Below are positions 1 to 5,310 of a stretch of DNA of 5,310 nucleotides, piece after piece (position 1 is the first letter of the stretch; the number at the start of each line of letters is the position of its first letter). The notes below the pieces were generated by a model. It did not search any database. It was not told the DNA's origin and saw only the letters and a program-made list of their open reading frames with translations. The DNA is from Prochloron sp. SP5CPC1 (lineage in GTDB: Bacteria > Cyanobacteriota > Cyanobacteriia > Cyanobacteriales > Prochloraceae). Where the stretch lies: assembly GCA_014323965.1 (NCBI GenBank), contig JACONB010000153.1, positions 1 through 5,310 of the forward strand. Direction: 5' to 3'. A program made the position numbers and the translations under genes.

Positions 1-911
1 TGGGGTGGCAACCAATGGTAATATTGGGGATAAACGGGTAAACGAGGAACTAATTCCCATCCGGCTCCTGCTAAAATTTCTTTGAGACTGGATATCCTAG
101 GATGGTCATAATTGGGATTTACCTCATCCAGGGGTCCGATTCCTCCTAAATCTCTCGCACCAGCAGCAATACATTCAAGTAAAAAATTCCTTTCTGGGAG
201 TAGATTGGGGGGAATTTGAATTGTAATATTATGGGGGAGCATTTGCCTTGCTCTGGCAATTATTTCTGGTAGTCTGCCCAGATTGAAAGTTCCACCGCTA
301 TAACTCTGGCGAGAACCTAGACTGTGAGGTTGGAGAATAACCTCCTGAATATGACCCCAGCGTTTTTGCATCAAGGCGATCGCAGCTAAACTTTCCCACC
401 AGTCTTCTTCTCTTTCCCCTATACCCAAAAGTAAGCCAGTGGTAAAGGGAATTCCCAATTCTCCCGCCCATTCTAACTGTTGCAGGCGCAACTGAGGGAT
501 TTTGCTAGGGGCGTGGCGATGAACTGTTGCCAGCAGTTTAGGGGTAAGCTGTTCTAACATTAACCCCATGGACACGTTCACCTGTTTTAACCGTTCCATT
601 TCCCCAAAACTCAATACTCCAGCATTGGTATGGGGTAAAAATCCCAGAGACAATGCTAATTCACAAAGAGCGTAAATTCTTTCACACCAAGATTTTCGCC
701 TGGTTGAACGAGAATGTACTTCTCCACTGAGAATGAGAATCTCGCAAATACCCACTGACTGAAGTTTTGCTAGTTTGTGTCTTGCTTGAGACAAGGTTAG
801 CCAGGAACTTTCACCTGGTTCTGCTCGGAAATTACAATAACTACACCGATTAAAGCACTCATAGGTGGGAACTAAAGTATATACAGGGCTATAGGTTATA
901 GATGAAGACAT
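1..911 (-). CDS. cofG: CofG, FO synthase subunit 1 (radical SAM), partial: C-terminus beyond window
   Basis: CofG is the radical SAM half of FO synthase. With CofH it makes 7,8-didemethyl-8-hydroxy-5-deazariboflavin, the deazaflavin chromophore used by some cyanobacterial photolyases and the core of F420. The frame is open for 303 codons from ATG at 911 and runs off the left edge. Visible features are the CX3CX2C iron-sulfur motif CFNRCSYC (residues 19-26), a following LSGE (61-64) in the SAM-binding region, TTGLLLGIGE (157-166), ILQPHSLG (192-199) and the CofG-like C-terminal GGIGPLDEVNP (256-266). Only a short tail should be missing, as the family is about 320 residues or slightly more. An in-frame TAA (the stop of the upstream gene) closes the frame upstream. 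A TTG two codons upstream is possible, but ATG is preferred. There is no clear Shine-Dalgarno sequence. The gene begins 15 bases after the upstream receiver gene, so co-transcription is plausible. Function is confident from motifs; the operon link is inference. Confidence 0.95.
   Translation of the reverse strand, partial: MSSSITYSPVYTLVPTYECFNRCSYCNFRAEPGESSWLTLSQARHKLAKLQSVGICEILILSGEVHSRSTRRKSWCERIYALCELALSLGFLPHTNAGVLSFGEMERLKQVNVSMGLMLEQLTPKLLATVHRHAPSKIPQLRLQQLEWAGELGIPFTTGLLLGIGEREEDWWESLAAIALMQKRWGHIQEVILQPHSLGSRQSYSGGTFNLGRLPEIIARARQMLPHNITIQIPPNLLPERNFLLECIAAGARDLGGIGPLDEVNPNYDHPRISSLKEILAGAGWELVPRLPVYPQYYHWLPP
376..383. repeat. HIP1 octamer GCGATCGC (in cofG)
   Basis: This is a perfect copy of the palindromic HIP1 octamer, greatly over-represented in many cyanobacterial genomes. 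It supports the taxonomic inference; no local function is implied. Confidence 0.8.
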
Positions 912-926
912 GAACAATTCAGGTTG

Positions 927-1457
927 TTATCGATAAAAATCTTCTCTAATCCTGTCAGGTAGTTGGACGATATCAAACCAGTAACCACCTAAAGTATTCA
1001 TCATTTCCACCATTGATTCAAATGTAGTTGGTTTTATAATGTAAGAATTTACCCCCAAGTTATAAGTTCGCAAAATATCTTCCTCTGCTTTGGATGTTGT
1101 CATCACCACAACTGGTATTTTTCGTAGTTGCGGGTCTGCTTTAATTTCCTTAAGTGCCTCCCTTCCATCTTTTCTAGGCATATTCAAGTCTAGTAGGATC
1201 AGGTTAGGACGGGGGGAAGAACTCAAGGAGCTATATTGACCGCGATGATAGAGATAATCCATTAATTCCTCCTCATCTTCAACAAAATATACCGCTCTAA
1301 AATCCTTCTCTTCTAAGGCTTCTTCCATCAGGAAACGGTCATCTTCATCGTCGTCTGCTACTAGTATTTCTACTACCTGTACGTGGTTATCCATTTTTTT
1401 TTGTCTACTTTCTTTTGTCTTTTTATCTTTTTTGGGCAGAACTACTCCTTTTAACAT
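927..1457 (-). CDS. Rcp1-type single-domain response regulator (second copy), Lys-rich N-terminal extension
   Basis: This is a stand-alone receiver (REC) of the Rcp1 class, presumably phosphorylated by a histidine kinase encoded in the same cluster. The acidic pocket is in ILVADDDEDD (31-40). The phospho-acceptor is D90 in LILLDLNMP, the switch Thr is T120 and the conserved Lys is K142 in IKP. There is no output domain. The LDLNMPRKDGREALKEI block and the C-terminal YWFDIVQLP helix are typical of the family. It is about 76% identical over 137 aligned residues to the product of 2200-2649. Residues 1-21 form a Lys-rich extension absent from that paralogue, and M22 (ATG at 1392-1394) aligns with the paralogue's start region, so the true protein may begin there (155 residues). 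Neither ATG has a good upstream Shine-Dalgarno sequence. The gene follows the receiver-pseudo-kinase gene after 58 bases and precedes cofG by 15. The role as a phosphorelay partner is inference from context. Confidence 0.9.
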   Translation of the reverse strand: MLKGVVLPKKDKKTKESRQKKMDNHVQVVEILVADDDEDDRFLMEEALEEKDFRAVYFVEDEEELMDYLYHRGQYSSLSSSPRPNLILLDLNMPRKDGREALKEIKADPQLRKIPVVVMTTSKAEEDILRTYNLGVNSYIIKPTTFESMVEMMNTLGGYWFDIVQLPDRIREDFYR

Positions 1458-1470
1458 CGCTTTATGCGAT
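1456..1470 (-). promoter_or_regulatory. Small hairpin over the upstream start codon of the second Rcp1-type regulator
   Basis: The transcript would read AUCGC-AUAAA-GCGAU, a perfect five-pair stem with a five-base loop. The last two stem bases are the A and U of the AUG at 1457-1455. It could mask that start codon and favour the internal ATG at 1394. The stem is short and may be chance. Confidence 0.25.
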
Positions 1471-1476
1471 ATTTTA
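1471..1476 (-). promoter_or_regulatory. Weak candidate -10 element upstream of the second Rcp1-type regulator
   Basis: TAAAAT, in the context TTTGATAAAATATC, lies 13 bases before the ATG at 1457 in the only sizeable gap (58 bases) among the intact genes. No convincing -35 box is seen at 17 bases. It could mark an internal promoter for this regulator and cofG, but AT-rich sequence makes chance matches common. Confidence 0.2.
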
Positions 1477-1515
1477 TCAAAGCATTAATCCCAAAAACTT
1501 GGATATCTTTGACTG

Positions 1516-2184
1516 TTAATCCTCTGTTTTTTCTTCTACTATGTGTTTAAATCGAGAATCATTCATAAAATTATCAATTTTTTCCTTCATGCGCCCGACG
1601 TTTTTTTTGATTAACAATAACATATTTTTACCCTTCTCGTCCAACTTATCTCCATAATAAGCTATTAGAAATTCAGCTAGAGAGCCAAGGGCTCGCATAG
1701 GAACCTGTAAATCTTGGGAGATAAAATAAGTAAAGTTCTTTAACTCTCGATTTGCCTCTTCCAATTCAGCTAAAAGCAGGTCTTGTTTTGCGTCTCTCTG
1801 CTTCCGTTCAAGGGCGTGGAGGATGGATTTCTCCAGTATAGCTGTATTAATCTGATCCTTAATGAGATAGTCTGCCGCCCCTATCTTCATAGCTTCTTGA
1901 TCTATTTGATTGTCTCCCAACCCAGTGAGTAAAATAATGGGAGCACTAACGCCCCGGTTGATAGCTTCCTTGAGAAGTTCCAAACCATTTTCTGGACCGA
2001 GACGGTAGTCTAAAAGATAAATATCATGGCGCTTTTGCCCAATTACCTCAAGGGCTTCTGAGTAGGTGTCGATCCAGTCGAGCTGGAATAAGCCTATTTC
2101 AGCTGTCTCCAGTAATTCTTCCGTGACAATATAATCATCCTCATCGTCATCCACCAATAAAACTTTCAAGTAGCTATTTTTCAT
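1516..2184 (-). CDS. Response regulator fused to degenerate HisKA-like dimerisation domain (His to Gln), no ATPase domain
   Basis: This 222-residue protein has two parts. Residues 5-125 are a receiver with acidic cluster VDDDEDD (11-17), phospho-acceptor D59 in YLLDYRLG, T87 and K109 (KD rather than the usual KP). Residues 126-150 form a probable coiled-coil linker, and 150-212 match the HisKA dimerisation helices. The H-box reads FISQDLQVPMRAL where the upstream kinase has VASHDLQEPLRKI, so the phospho-accepting His is Gln157 (CAA at 1714-1716). The protein ends after the second helix at NDSRF. No N, G1, F or G2 box follows, and none is seen in the 58 bases downstream. It cannot autophosphorylate as a normal kinase, but it could dimerise, bind the kinase or act as a phosphate sink (inference). 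Start ATG at 2184 has a strong AGGGAG at six-base spacing, 15 bases after the previous gene. Alternatively it is a remnant of a hybrid kinase, although the frame is clean. Confidence 0.85.
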   Translation of the reverse strand: MKNSYLKVLLVDDDEDDYIVTEELLETAEIGLFQLDWIDTYSEALEVIGQKRHDIYLLDYRLGPENGLELLKEAINRGVSAPIILLTGLGDNQIDQEAMKIGAADYLIKDQINTAILEKSILHALERKQRDAKQDLLLAELEEANRELKNFTYFISQDLQVPMRALGSLAEFLIAYYGDKLDEKGKNMLLLIKKNVGRMKEKIDNFMNDSRFKHIVEEKTED

Positions 2185-2190
2185 GAATAA

Positions 2191-2196
2191 CTCCCT
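2191..2196 (-). promoter_or_regulatory. Ribosome binding site of the receiver-pseudo-kinase gene
   Basis: AGGGAG lies six bases before the ATG at 2184, in the 15-base gap after the Rcp1-type regulator stop. It is the strongest site of the cluster and argues that this unusual gene is translated. Confidence 0.7.
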
Positions 2197-2199
2197 AAA

Positions 2200-2649
2200 T
2201 TACGCCCTGGGTAACTCGACAAGTCCAAACCAGTAGTGATCTAACATTTTCATGATGGCTACCATGGACTCAAATGTCACTGGTTTAGCAATGAAGGAAT
2301 TTACCCCTAAGTCATAAGTCCGAAAGATGTCTTCTTCTGCTTTGGAGGTTGTCAGAACCACAACGGGGATTTTTTTCAGTTCTGGGTCTTCTTTAATTTC
2401 CTTCAGGGCTTCCCTTCCGTCTTTTCTGGGCATATTCAGATCCAGGAGAATCAGACTGGGACGGGGGGAGGAATCAGGATCCCTATATGGACCCCGATGG
2501 TACAAAAAATCCATTAGTTCCTCTCCATCCTCAACGAAATAAAAGTCTCCCAAATCGTTCTCTTCGAGGGCTTCCTCCATCAAGAAGCGATCGTCTTCAT
2601 CATCTTCTGCCATCAGGATTACGGTTGGCTGTCCAACATGTCTCATCAT
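2200..2649 (-). CDS. Rcp1-type single-domain response regulator
   Basis: This stand-alone receiver of 149 residues is the usual length for Rcp1-like regulators, which receive phosphate from cyanobacterial phytochrome-type kinases. The acidic pocket lies in ILMAEDDEDD (11-20). The phospho-acceptor is D70 in LILLDLNMP, the switch Thr is T100 and the conserved Lys is K122 in AKP. The C-terminal YWFGLVELP is characteristic. There is no DNA-binding or enzymatic output domain, so the signal must pass by protein contact. The start ATG overlaps the kinase stop codon (ATGA at 2646-2649) and there is no separate Shine-Dalgarno sequence, so translation is probably coupled to the kinase; a second ATG follows immediately. 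This makes it the most likely cognate partner of that kinase. It is a paralogue of 927-1457 (about 76% identity). The family call is confident; the partner assignment is inference from overlap and gene order. Confidence 0.95.
   Translation of the reverse strand: MMRHVGQPTVILMAEDDEDDRFLMEEALEENDLGDFYFVEDGEELMDFLYHRGPYRDPDSSPRPSLILLDLNMPRKDGREALKEIKEDPELKKIPVVVLTTSKAEEDIFRTYDLGVNSFIAKPVTFESMVAIMKMLDHYWFGLVELPRA
2646..2649 (-). other. ATGA stop-start overlap, kinase to Rcp1-type regulator
   Basis: The kinase TGA (2646-2648) and the regulator ATG (2647-2649) share bases as ATGA. No Shine-Dalgarno sequence is visible upstream, so termination-reinitiation coupling is the likely mode of translation, which favours matched expression of the pair. 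Confidence 0.8.
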
Positions 2650-4328
2650 GTATTTTTATCTGTAGTTTGTCTGGCAGGAATTGTCACAATAAAGGTGGAA
2701 CCTTCACCAGGAGTACTCTTGGCTGTGATTTCCCCACCGTGTCTTTCCACAATCTTGCGGCAAATAGCTAAACCTACCCCAGTGCCTTCATAAGTATTGC
2801 GCCCATGGAGACGTTGGAAAACGGTAAAGATTTTCTCCACATATTTTTCCTCGAAACCGATACCGTTATCCGTCACAGTGAGGCGACACATTTCCTTGCT
2901 CATGGGTTCTTCATCAGGTTCTTCAACTTTCTCCTCATAGATATCTGCTTGAATCTGGATTTGGGGGGTGACTTCTTCCCGGTGATACTTGAGAGCATTC
3001 CCAATGAGATTTTGGAGTAATTGTCGCATTTGCAGTCGATCTGCCTCAATAGTGGGTAAATCTCCCAGTTCTATTTCAGCTTTTGTTTCCTCAATACGCA
3101 CTTCCAAATCGGACAAAACCCCTTGTAATATCTTATTCAGGTTTGCCTCCACAAAGGGTTGGGCTTTAGTGGTTACCCGGGAGAAAGCCAGGAGGTCATT
3201 AATGAGGGTTTGTGCCCTAGAAGCAGCACTCTGCATTCTTTCCAGGTAATCTTTCCCCTTATCGGGGAGCCCATCAGCAAATTTAGCTTTGAGGCGATCG
3301 CCAAAAGTTTGGATTTTACGCAGGGGTTCCTGCAAGTCATGGGAAGCAACAGAGGCAAAGTCCTGTAACTCCCGGTTACTCTGTTCTAGTTTCGAGGTAA
3401 ATTCCCGCAAATCCTGTTCTACTTTTTTCCGCTCGGAGATTTCGGAGGCTAATTCTTTGTTCGCTTCTAATAACTCAGAGGTACGAATTTGAACCCGATG
3501 GTCTAATTCTGCGTTTAACTGCAACAGGGATTGTTCGTACTCCTTGGCTTGTGCAAAAACCTTGTCAAAAGTAGTCGTCAAAAATCCGATCTCATTTTGA
3601 GGTGGACTGGGAGGGGAAAAAGTTCCCTTCTCATTACTGACTTCAACTGCTAAATTCAGTTTTCCCAATGGTCTCAGAACAGTAATATTAATGAGTATTC
3701 CCATGAAAACTAGGATTACCACTATTCCTGTGACCATGGTTACGGTGGAAGTGGAAAAAGTTTGCCACGCCGAACGTTCCATTTCCTCAAGATCCACCAT
3801 CACGATGGCTAGACCGCGACGTCCTACCGACGGATCGAACAGAACATTGCTAAAGAAGGGAAATACTTCCACCAAAACTGATTTACCGTCCAGAATTCCC
3901 TGCCAATGAGCTTCAACCCCACTGCTAGCGGCTTGATCCATGGCGGTGGTCAATTCCGGATAAACCAGCCTATAGGAACCTTTTTCTTTTTGCCTCACCC
4001 CTTTACCATAAGCTAATGTCTCCCCTGTGGGTGTTACAATTGCTACTTCCTCGATGGCTGGCAGATTGGCATAATTTTGCACCACCCGTCGCAGTATGAA
4101 AGGGGTATACCCTCCCTCCTGAACTATCTGGATCTCAATGGCTCCTTCTGTAGCAAATATTAAACCTTGGGTAATGGAATGAGCCCTTTGGCGAACTTGC
4201 TCCTCTAAGTCGGAGCGAATCAAAAGGTAATTGATACCGAGGGTAGCGGCTCCCACCGTTACCAGGGATATACCGAAGCCAGTTAGGAGTTGCCACGACA
4301 GACTGCCCTTAAATATACTCTTTTTCAT
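2646..4328 (-). CDS. Membrane sensor histidine kinase (periplasmic sensor, HAMP, HisKA, HATPase)
   Basis: This 560-residue kinase starts with a transmembrane helix (about 13-36) and a periplasmic sensor (37-194) with a Cache/PAS-like stretch around VAIVTPTGETLAY (95-107). A second membrane helix (195-219) leads into HAMP (about 219-265). A coiled coil (about 262-322) precedes HisKA with phospho-acceptor H330 in VASHDLQEPLRKI. The ATPase domain shows the N-box around N440 and N444 (LLQNLIGNALKYH), G1 DNGIG (487-491), the F-box FTVFQRLHG (501-509) and G2 GTGVGL (515-520). An acidic insert lies at 464-479. All catalytic motifs are present. The catalytic core resembles phytochrome-type kinases, but there is no GAF or PHY chromophore domain. 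AGAAGGG precedes the ATG by five bases. The start overlaps the ancestral stop of the binding-protein gene and the stop overlaps the Rcp1-like gene, both as ATGA, so the kinase sits at the centre of a coupled sensor-kinase-receiver set. The ligand is unknown. Confidence 0.95.
   Translation of the reverse strand: MKKSIFKGSLSWQLLTGFGISLVTVGAATLGINYLLIRSDLEEQVRQRAHSITQGLIFATEGAIEIQIVQEGGYTPFILRRVVQNYANLPAIEEVAIVTPTGETLAYGKGVRQKEKGSYRLVYPELTTAMDQAASSGVEAHWQGILDGKSVLVEVFPFFSNVLFDPSVGRRGLAIVMVDLEEMERSAWQTFSTSTVTMVTGIVVILVFMGILINITVLRPLGKLNLAVEVSNEKGTFSPPSPPQNEIGFLTTTFDKVFAQAKEYEQSLLQLNAELDHRVQIRTSELLEANKELASEISERKKVEQDLREFTSKLEQSNRELQDFASVASHDLQEPLRKIQTFGDRLKAKFADGLPDKGKDYLERMQSAASRAQTLINDLLAFSRVTTKAQPFVEANLNKILQGVLSDLEVRIEETKAEIELGDLPTIEADRLQMRQLLQNLIGNALKYHREEVTPQIQIQADIYEEKVEEPDEEPMSKEMCRLTVTDNGIGFEEKYVEKIFTVFQRLHGRNTYEGTGVGLAICRKIVERHGGEITAKSTPGEGSTFIVTIPARQTTDKNT
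3294..3301. repeat. HIP1 octamer GCGATCGC (in kinase gene)
   Basis: This is the second perfect HIP1 copy, inside the kinase coding sequence just after the H-box region. A near match, GCGATCGT, lies at 2587-2594 in the first Rcp1-type gene. Confidence 0.8.
4325..4328 (-). other. Relic ATGA stop-start overlap, binding protein to kinase
   Basis: The coding strand reads ATGA. The TGA closes the third-frame remnant of the binding-protein gene and the ATG opens the kinase. It marks the ancestral end of the upstream gene and a former translational coupling. It is probably no longer functional, because the current stop is at 4480. Confidence 0.55.
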
Positions 4329-4333
4329 AGTTT

Positions 4334-4340
4334 CCCTTCT
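4334..4340 (-). promoter_or_regulatory. Ribosome binding site of the histidine kinase gene
   Basis: AGAAGGG lies five bases before the kinase ATG at 4328, inside the decayed end of the binding-protein gene. It lets the kinase be translated independently now that ribosomes terminate about 150 bases upstream at the premature TAG. Confidence 0.6.
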
Positions 4341-4479
4341 ATTGCTGCTGTTACTGCTTCTGGGTTGATTTCCACGTCTTGTCGAATAAGACGACTATGA
4401 CGCTGGTCGTAATCGTCCTTCTGATTTTAACATCCGTTGATTCAAGAAAATGTCGCCTTTTTTACAGTCCAAAGTAATC

Positions 4480-5292
4480 CTAAGCAAAAAATTCCTGACT
4501 TTGACCCAGTTGGTTGGCCACTACGGCAAATACTTTTTTTGGTTGGTTTTCCACGGCATCCATTATGTCAAACCAGGCTAACATAAATTGGGTTAACTTA
4601 TCTTTATTTGATACCACAAAACTAGACCGAGTCATGAGACAATCAATCACCAGGCTATCCACATCCTTCGTAGTGAATAAGATATTGCCCTCTATTGCTT
4701 CTGCGGTGCTGCTCAAGGACGGTTCCCATAATACAGCTCCATCTATTTTACCTTTCTTGAGTTCTTCCTGGGCAATGTCATTGTCCAGATCCACAATCTC
4801 CACTTCCTGAGGCGGTATCTGTTCTAATTGCAGGGCTTCTAAGAGAATCAGATGGTTCACCGTACCCAGTTTGGCTGCTACCTTTTTACCCCGGAGGTCT
4901 TTGATTGACTGAATCTGCTTTTGAGCAACAATACCGTCAGAACCAGCGGAGATGTCAGTTACCATCACCAATGCTGGCTTGTCTTTCCTCGAATCCACCT
5001 GCATAGCATCCCACATAGTCGAAAAAGTAGCGTCCAAGGAACCGGAGAGTACCGCCCGAGAAGCATCTTGCAGATTATCGAAAGGAATAAAATCTACATC
5101 CAGTCCCCGTTTGGCGAATAAGCCCGCTTCTTCGCCATAGAGAGCAATGTTATACCCCGGCCAGTCATTGATACCTATTTTTAGGGTTTTTAATTCATTG
5201 TTGTCTCTACCTACACACCCATTCACTACTAAGGTTAAACCCAGGGTTAGGACAAAAAGGAAAGACAAGAAGTTAAATTTTTGCGTTTTCAT
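4480..5292 (-). CDS. ABC-type substrate-binding lipoprotein, NMT1/SsuA-like, truncated at C-terminus
   Basis: This is a periplasmic binding protein related to the nitrate/sulfonate/taurine/thiamine-precursor (NMT1/SsuA) class. Residues 1-26 are a lipoprotein signal peptide with hydrophobic core LSFLFVLTLGLTLVV and lipobox VNGC, so C26 would be lipidated. Family features follow: IGINDWPGYN (39-48), EEAGLFAKRGLDVDFIPF (54-71), DLRGKKVAAKLGT (132-144) and DGAVLWEPS (184-192). The product has 270 residues, against roughly 320-340 for the family, and ends at a TAG (4480-4482). The missing C-terminus survives as out-of-frame sequence downstream (separate entry). ATG at 5292 has GTGAGG with GAGG at five-base spacing. 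The next intact gene is a histidine kinase rather than ABC permease or ATPase genes, so it may have been a sensory ligand-presenting protein (inference). The substrate cannot be read from sequence. Whether the shortened protein folds is open; it may be a pseudogene in formation. Confidence 0.85.
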   Translation of the reverse strand: MKTQKFNFLSFLFVLTLGLTLVVNGCVGRDNNELKTLKIGINDWPGYNIALYGEEAGLFAKRGLDVDFIPFDNLQDASRAVLSGSLDATFSTMWDAMQVDSRKDKPALVMVTDISAGSDGIVAQKQIQSIKDLRGKKVAAKLGTVNHLILLEALQLEQIPPQEVEIVDLDNDIAQEELKKGKIDGAVLWEPSLSSTAEAIEGNILFTTKDVDSLVIDCLMTRSSFVVSNKDKLTQFMLAWFDIMDAVENQPKKVFAVVANQLGQSQEFFA

Positions 5293-5297
5293 GAAAA

Positions 5298-5303
5298 CCT
5301 CAC
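5298..5303 (-). promoter_or_regulatory. Ribosome binding site of the substrate-binding protein gene
   Basis: GTGAGG on the coding strand, with GAGG five bases before the ATG at 5292, supports that start. No promoter can be judged because the window ends 18 bases upstream. Confidence 0.6.
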
Positions 5304-5310
5304 GGGAGTA

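Larger units (their letters stand above)
4325..4479 (-). pseudogene. Decayed C-terminal remnant of the substrate-binding protein gene
   Basis: Past the TAG at 4480-4482, protein-like sequence continues in three successive frames. The original frame gives DYFGL (4479-4465) before a second stop (TAA, 4464-4462). The next frame gives KKGDIFLNQRML and then SEGRLRPAS (4463-4398). The third gives DQRHSRLIRQDVEIN and then PEAVTAAIEGKL (4408-4328), ending in a TGA (4327-4325) that overlaps the kinase ATG as ATGA. Joined, these add about 52 codons and bring the protein to roughly 322 residues, the usual family length. The reading is one premature stop plus two net frameshifts, near 4464 (one extra T would explain it) and between about 4408 and 4398. 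This is my own three-frame reading without an alignment, so the family match of the tail is inference; the perfect ATGA junction is direct evidence. Confidence 0.6.

Noticed and set aside
913..928. Inverted repeat AACAA...TTGTT between the second receiver and cofG as a terminator
   Set aside because: It is only five A/U-rich pairs with no following U tract, too weak to terminate transcription or to name as an element.
2327..2771. Open plus-strand frames opposite the first Rcp1-type gene (2327-2542 and 2487-2771)
   Set aside because: They lie antisense to strongly conserved receiver and kinase coding sequence, have no recognisable domain and read as low-complexity Ser/Arg-rich shadow translations.
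2805..3909. Several plus-strand frames and one alternative minus-strand frame (3173-3358) inside the kinase gene
   Set aside because: The kinase frame accounts for all conserved motifs here. The alternatives are short, mutually overlapping and resemble no family.
2646..4328. Phytochrome identity for the kinase, suggested by its Rcp1-type partners and HDLQEP H-box
   Set aside because: The N-terminus has two membrane helices and a periplasmic domain, with no GAF or PHY region or chromophore-binding Cys.
4450..4482. Programmed frameshift at the A-rich AAAAAAGG site as an explanation for the split binding-protein gene
   Set aside because: Ribosomes meet the TAG at 4480 before the A run. The needed shift there is +1, not the -1 expected at an A-AAA-AAG heptamer, and a second shift would still be required near 4400.
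4514..5140. Plus-strand frames opposite the substrate-binding protein gene
   Set aside because: They are shadows of the lipoprotein gene with no ribosome binding site or family features.

Overview
The window looks like a chromosomal segment from a cyanobacterium. The octamer GCGATCGC (the HIP1 repeat, strongly over-represented in many cyanobacteria) occurs twice, the response regulators are of the Rcp1 type that partners cyanobacterial phytochromes, and a deazaflavin gene (cofG) is present. Base composition is moderate. I cannot name the species. Every supported gene lies on the minus strand, so the window reads from right to left as one closely packed co-directional array.

In transcription order: (1) 5292-4480, a lipoprotein substrate-binding protein of the NMT1/SsuA-like ABC class, ended early by an in-frame TAG. 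(2) 4479-4325, the decayed remainder of that gene. Its family-like C-terminus can be followed across three reading frames to a TGA that overlaps the next start codon. (3) 4328-2646, a membrane histidine kinase with a periplasmic sensor, HAMP, HisKA and HATPase domains. (4) 2649-2200, a single-domain Rcp1-type response regulator sharing an ATGA overlap with the kinase. (5) 2184-1516, a receiver fused to a kinase-like dimerisation helix pair whose phospho-accepting His is replaced by Gln and which has no ATPase domain. (6) 1457-927, a second Rcp1-type receiver about 76% identical to the first over the shared region. (7) 911-1, most of cofG, cut by the left window edge.

Genes 1 to 6 look like one phosphorelay locus. 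A lipoprotein binding protein probably once presented a small ligand to the kinase's periplasmic domain, and the kinase signals to receivers that have no DNA-binding or enzymatic output domain. cofG starts 15 bases after the last receiver and may be co-transcribed, although its FO-synthesis role has no obvious link to the relay.

The points most worth a second look are the decaying end of the binding protein, which keeps its ATGA junction with the kinase; the receiver-pseudo-kinase fusion with His changed to Gln; and the duplicated receivers that bracket it. No RNA genes, insertion sequences, CRISPR arrays or convincing terminators were seen, and there is no gene-free stretch of 300 bases.
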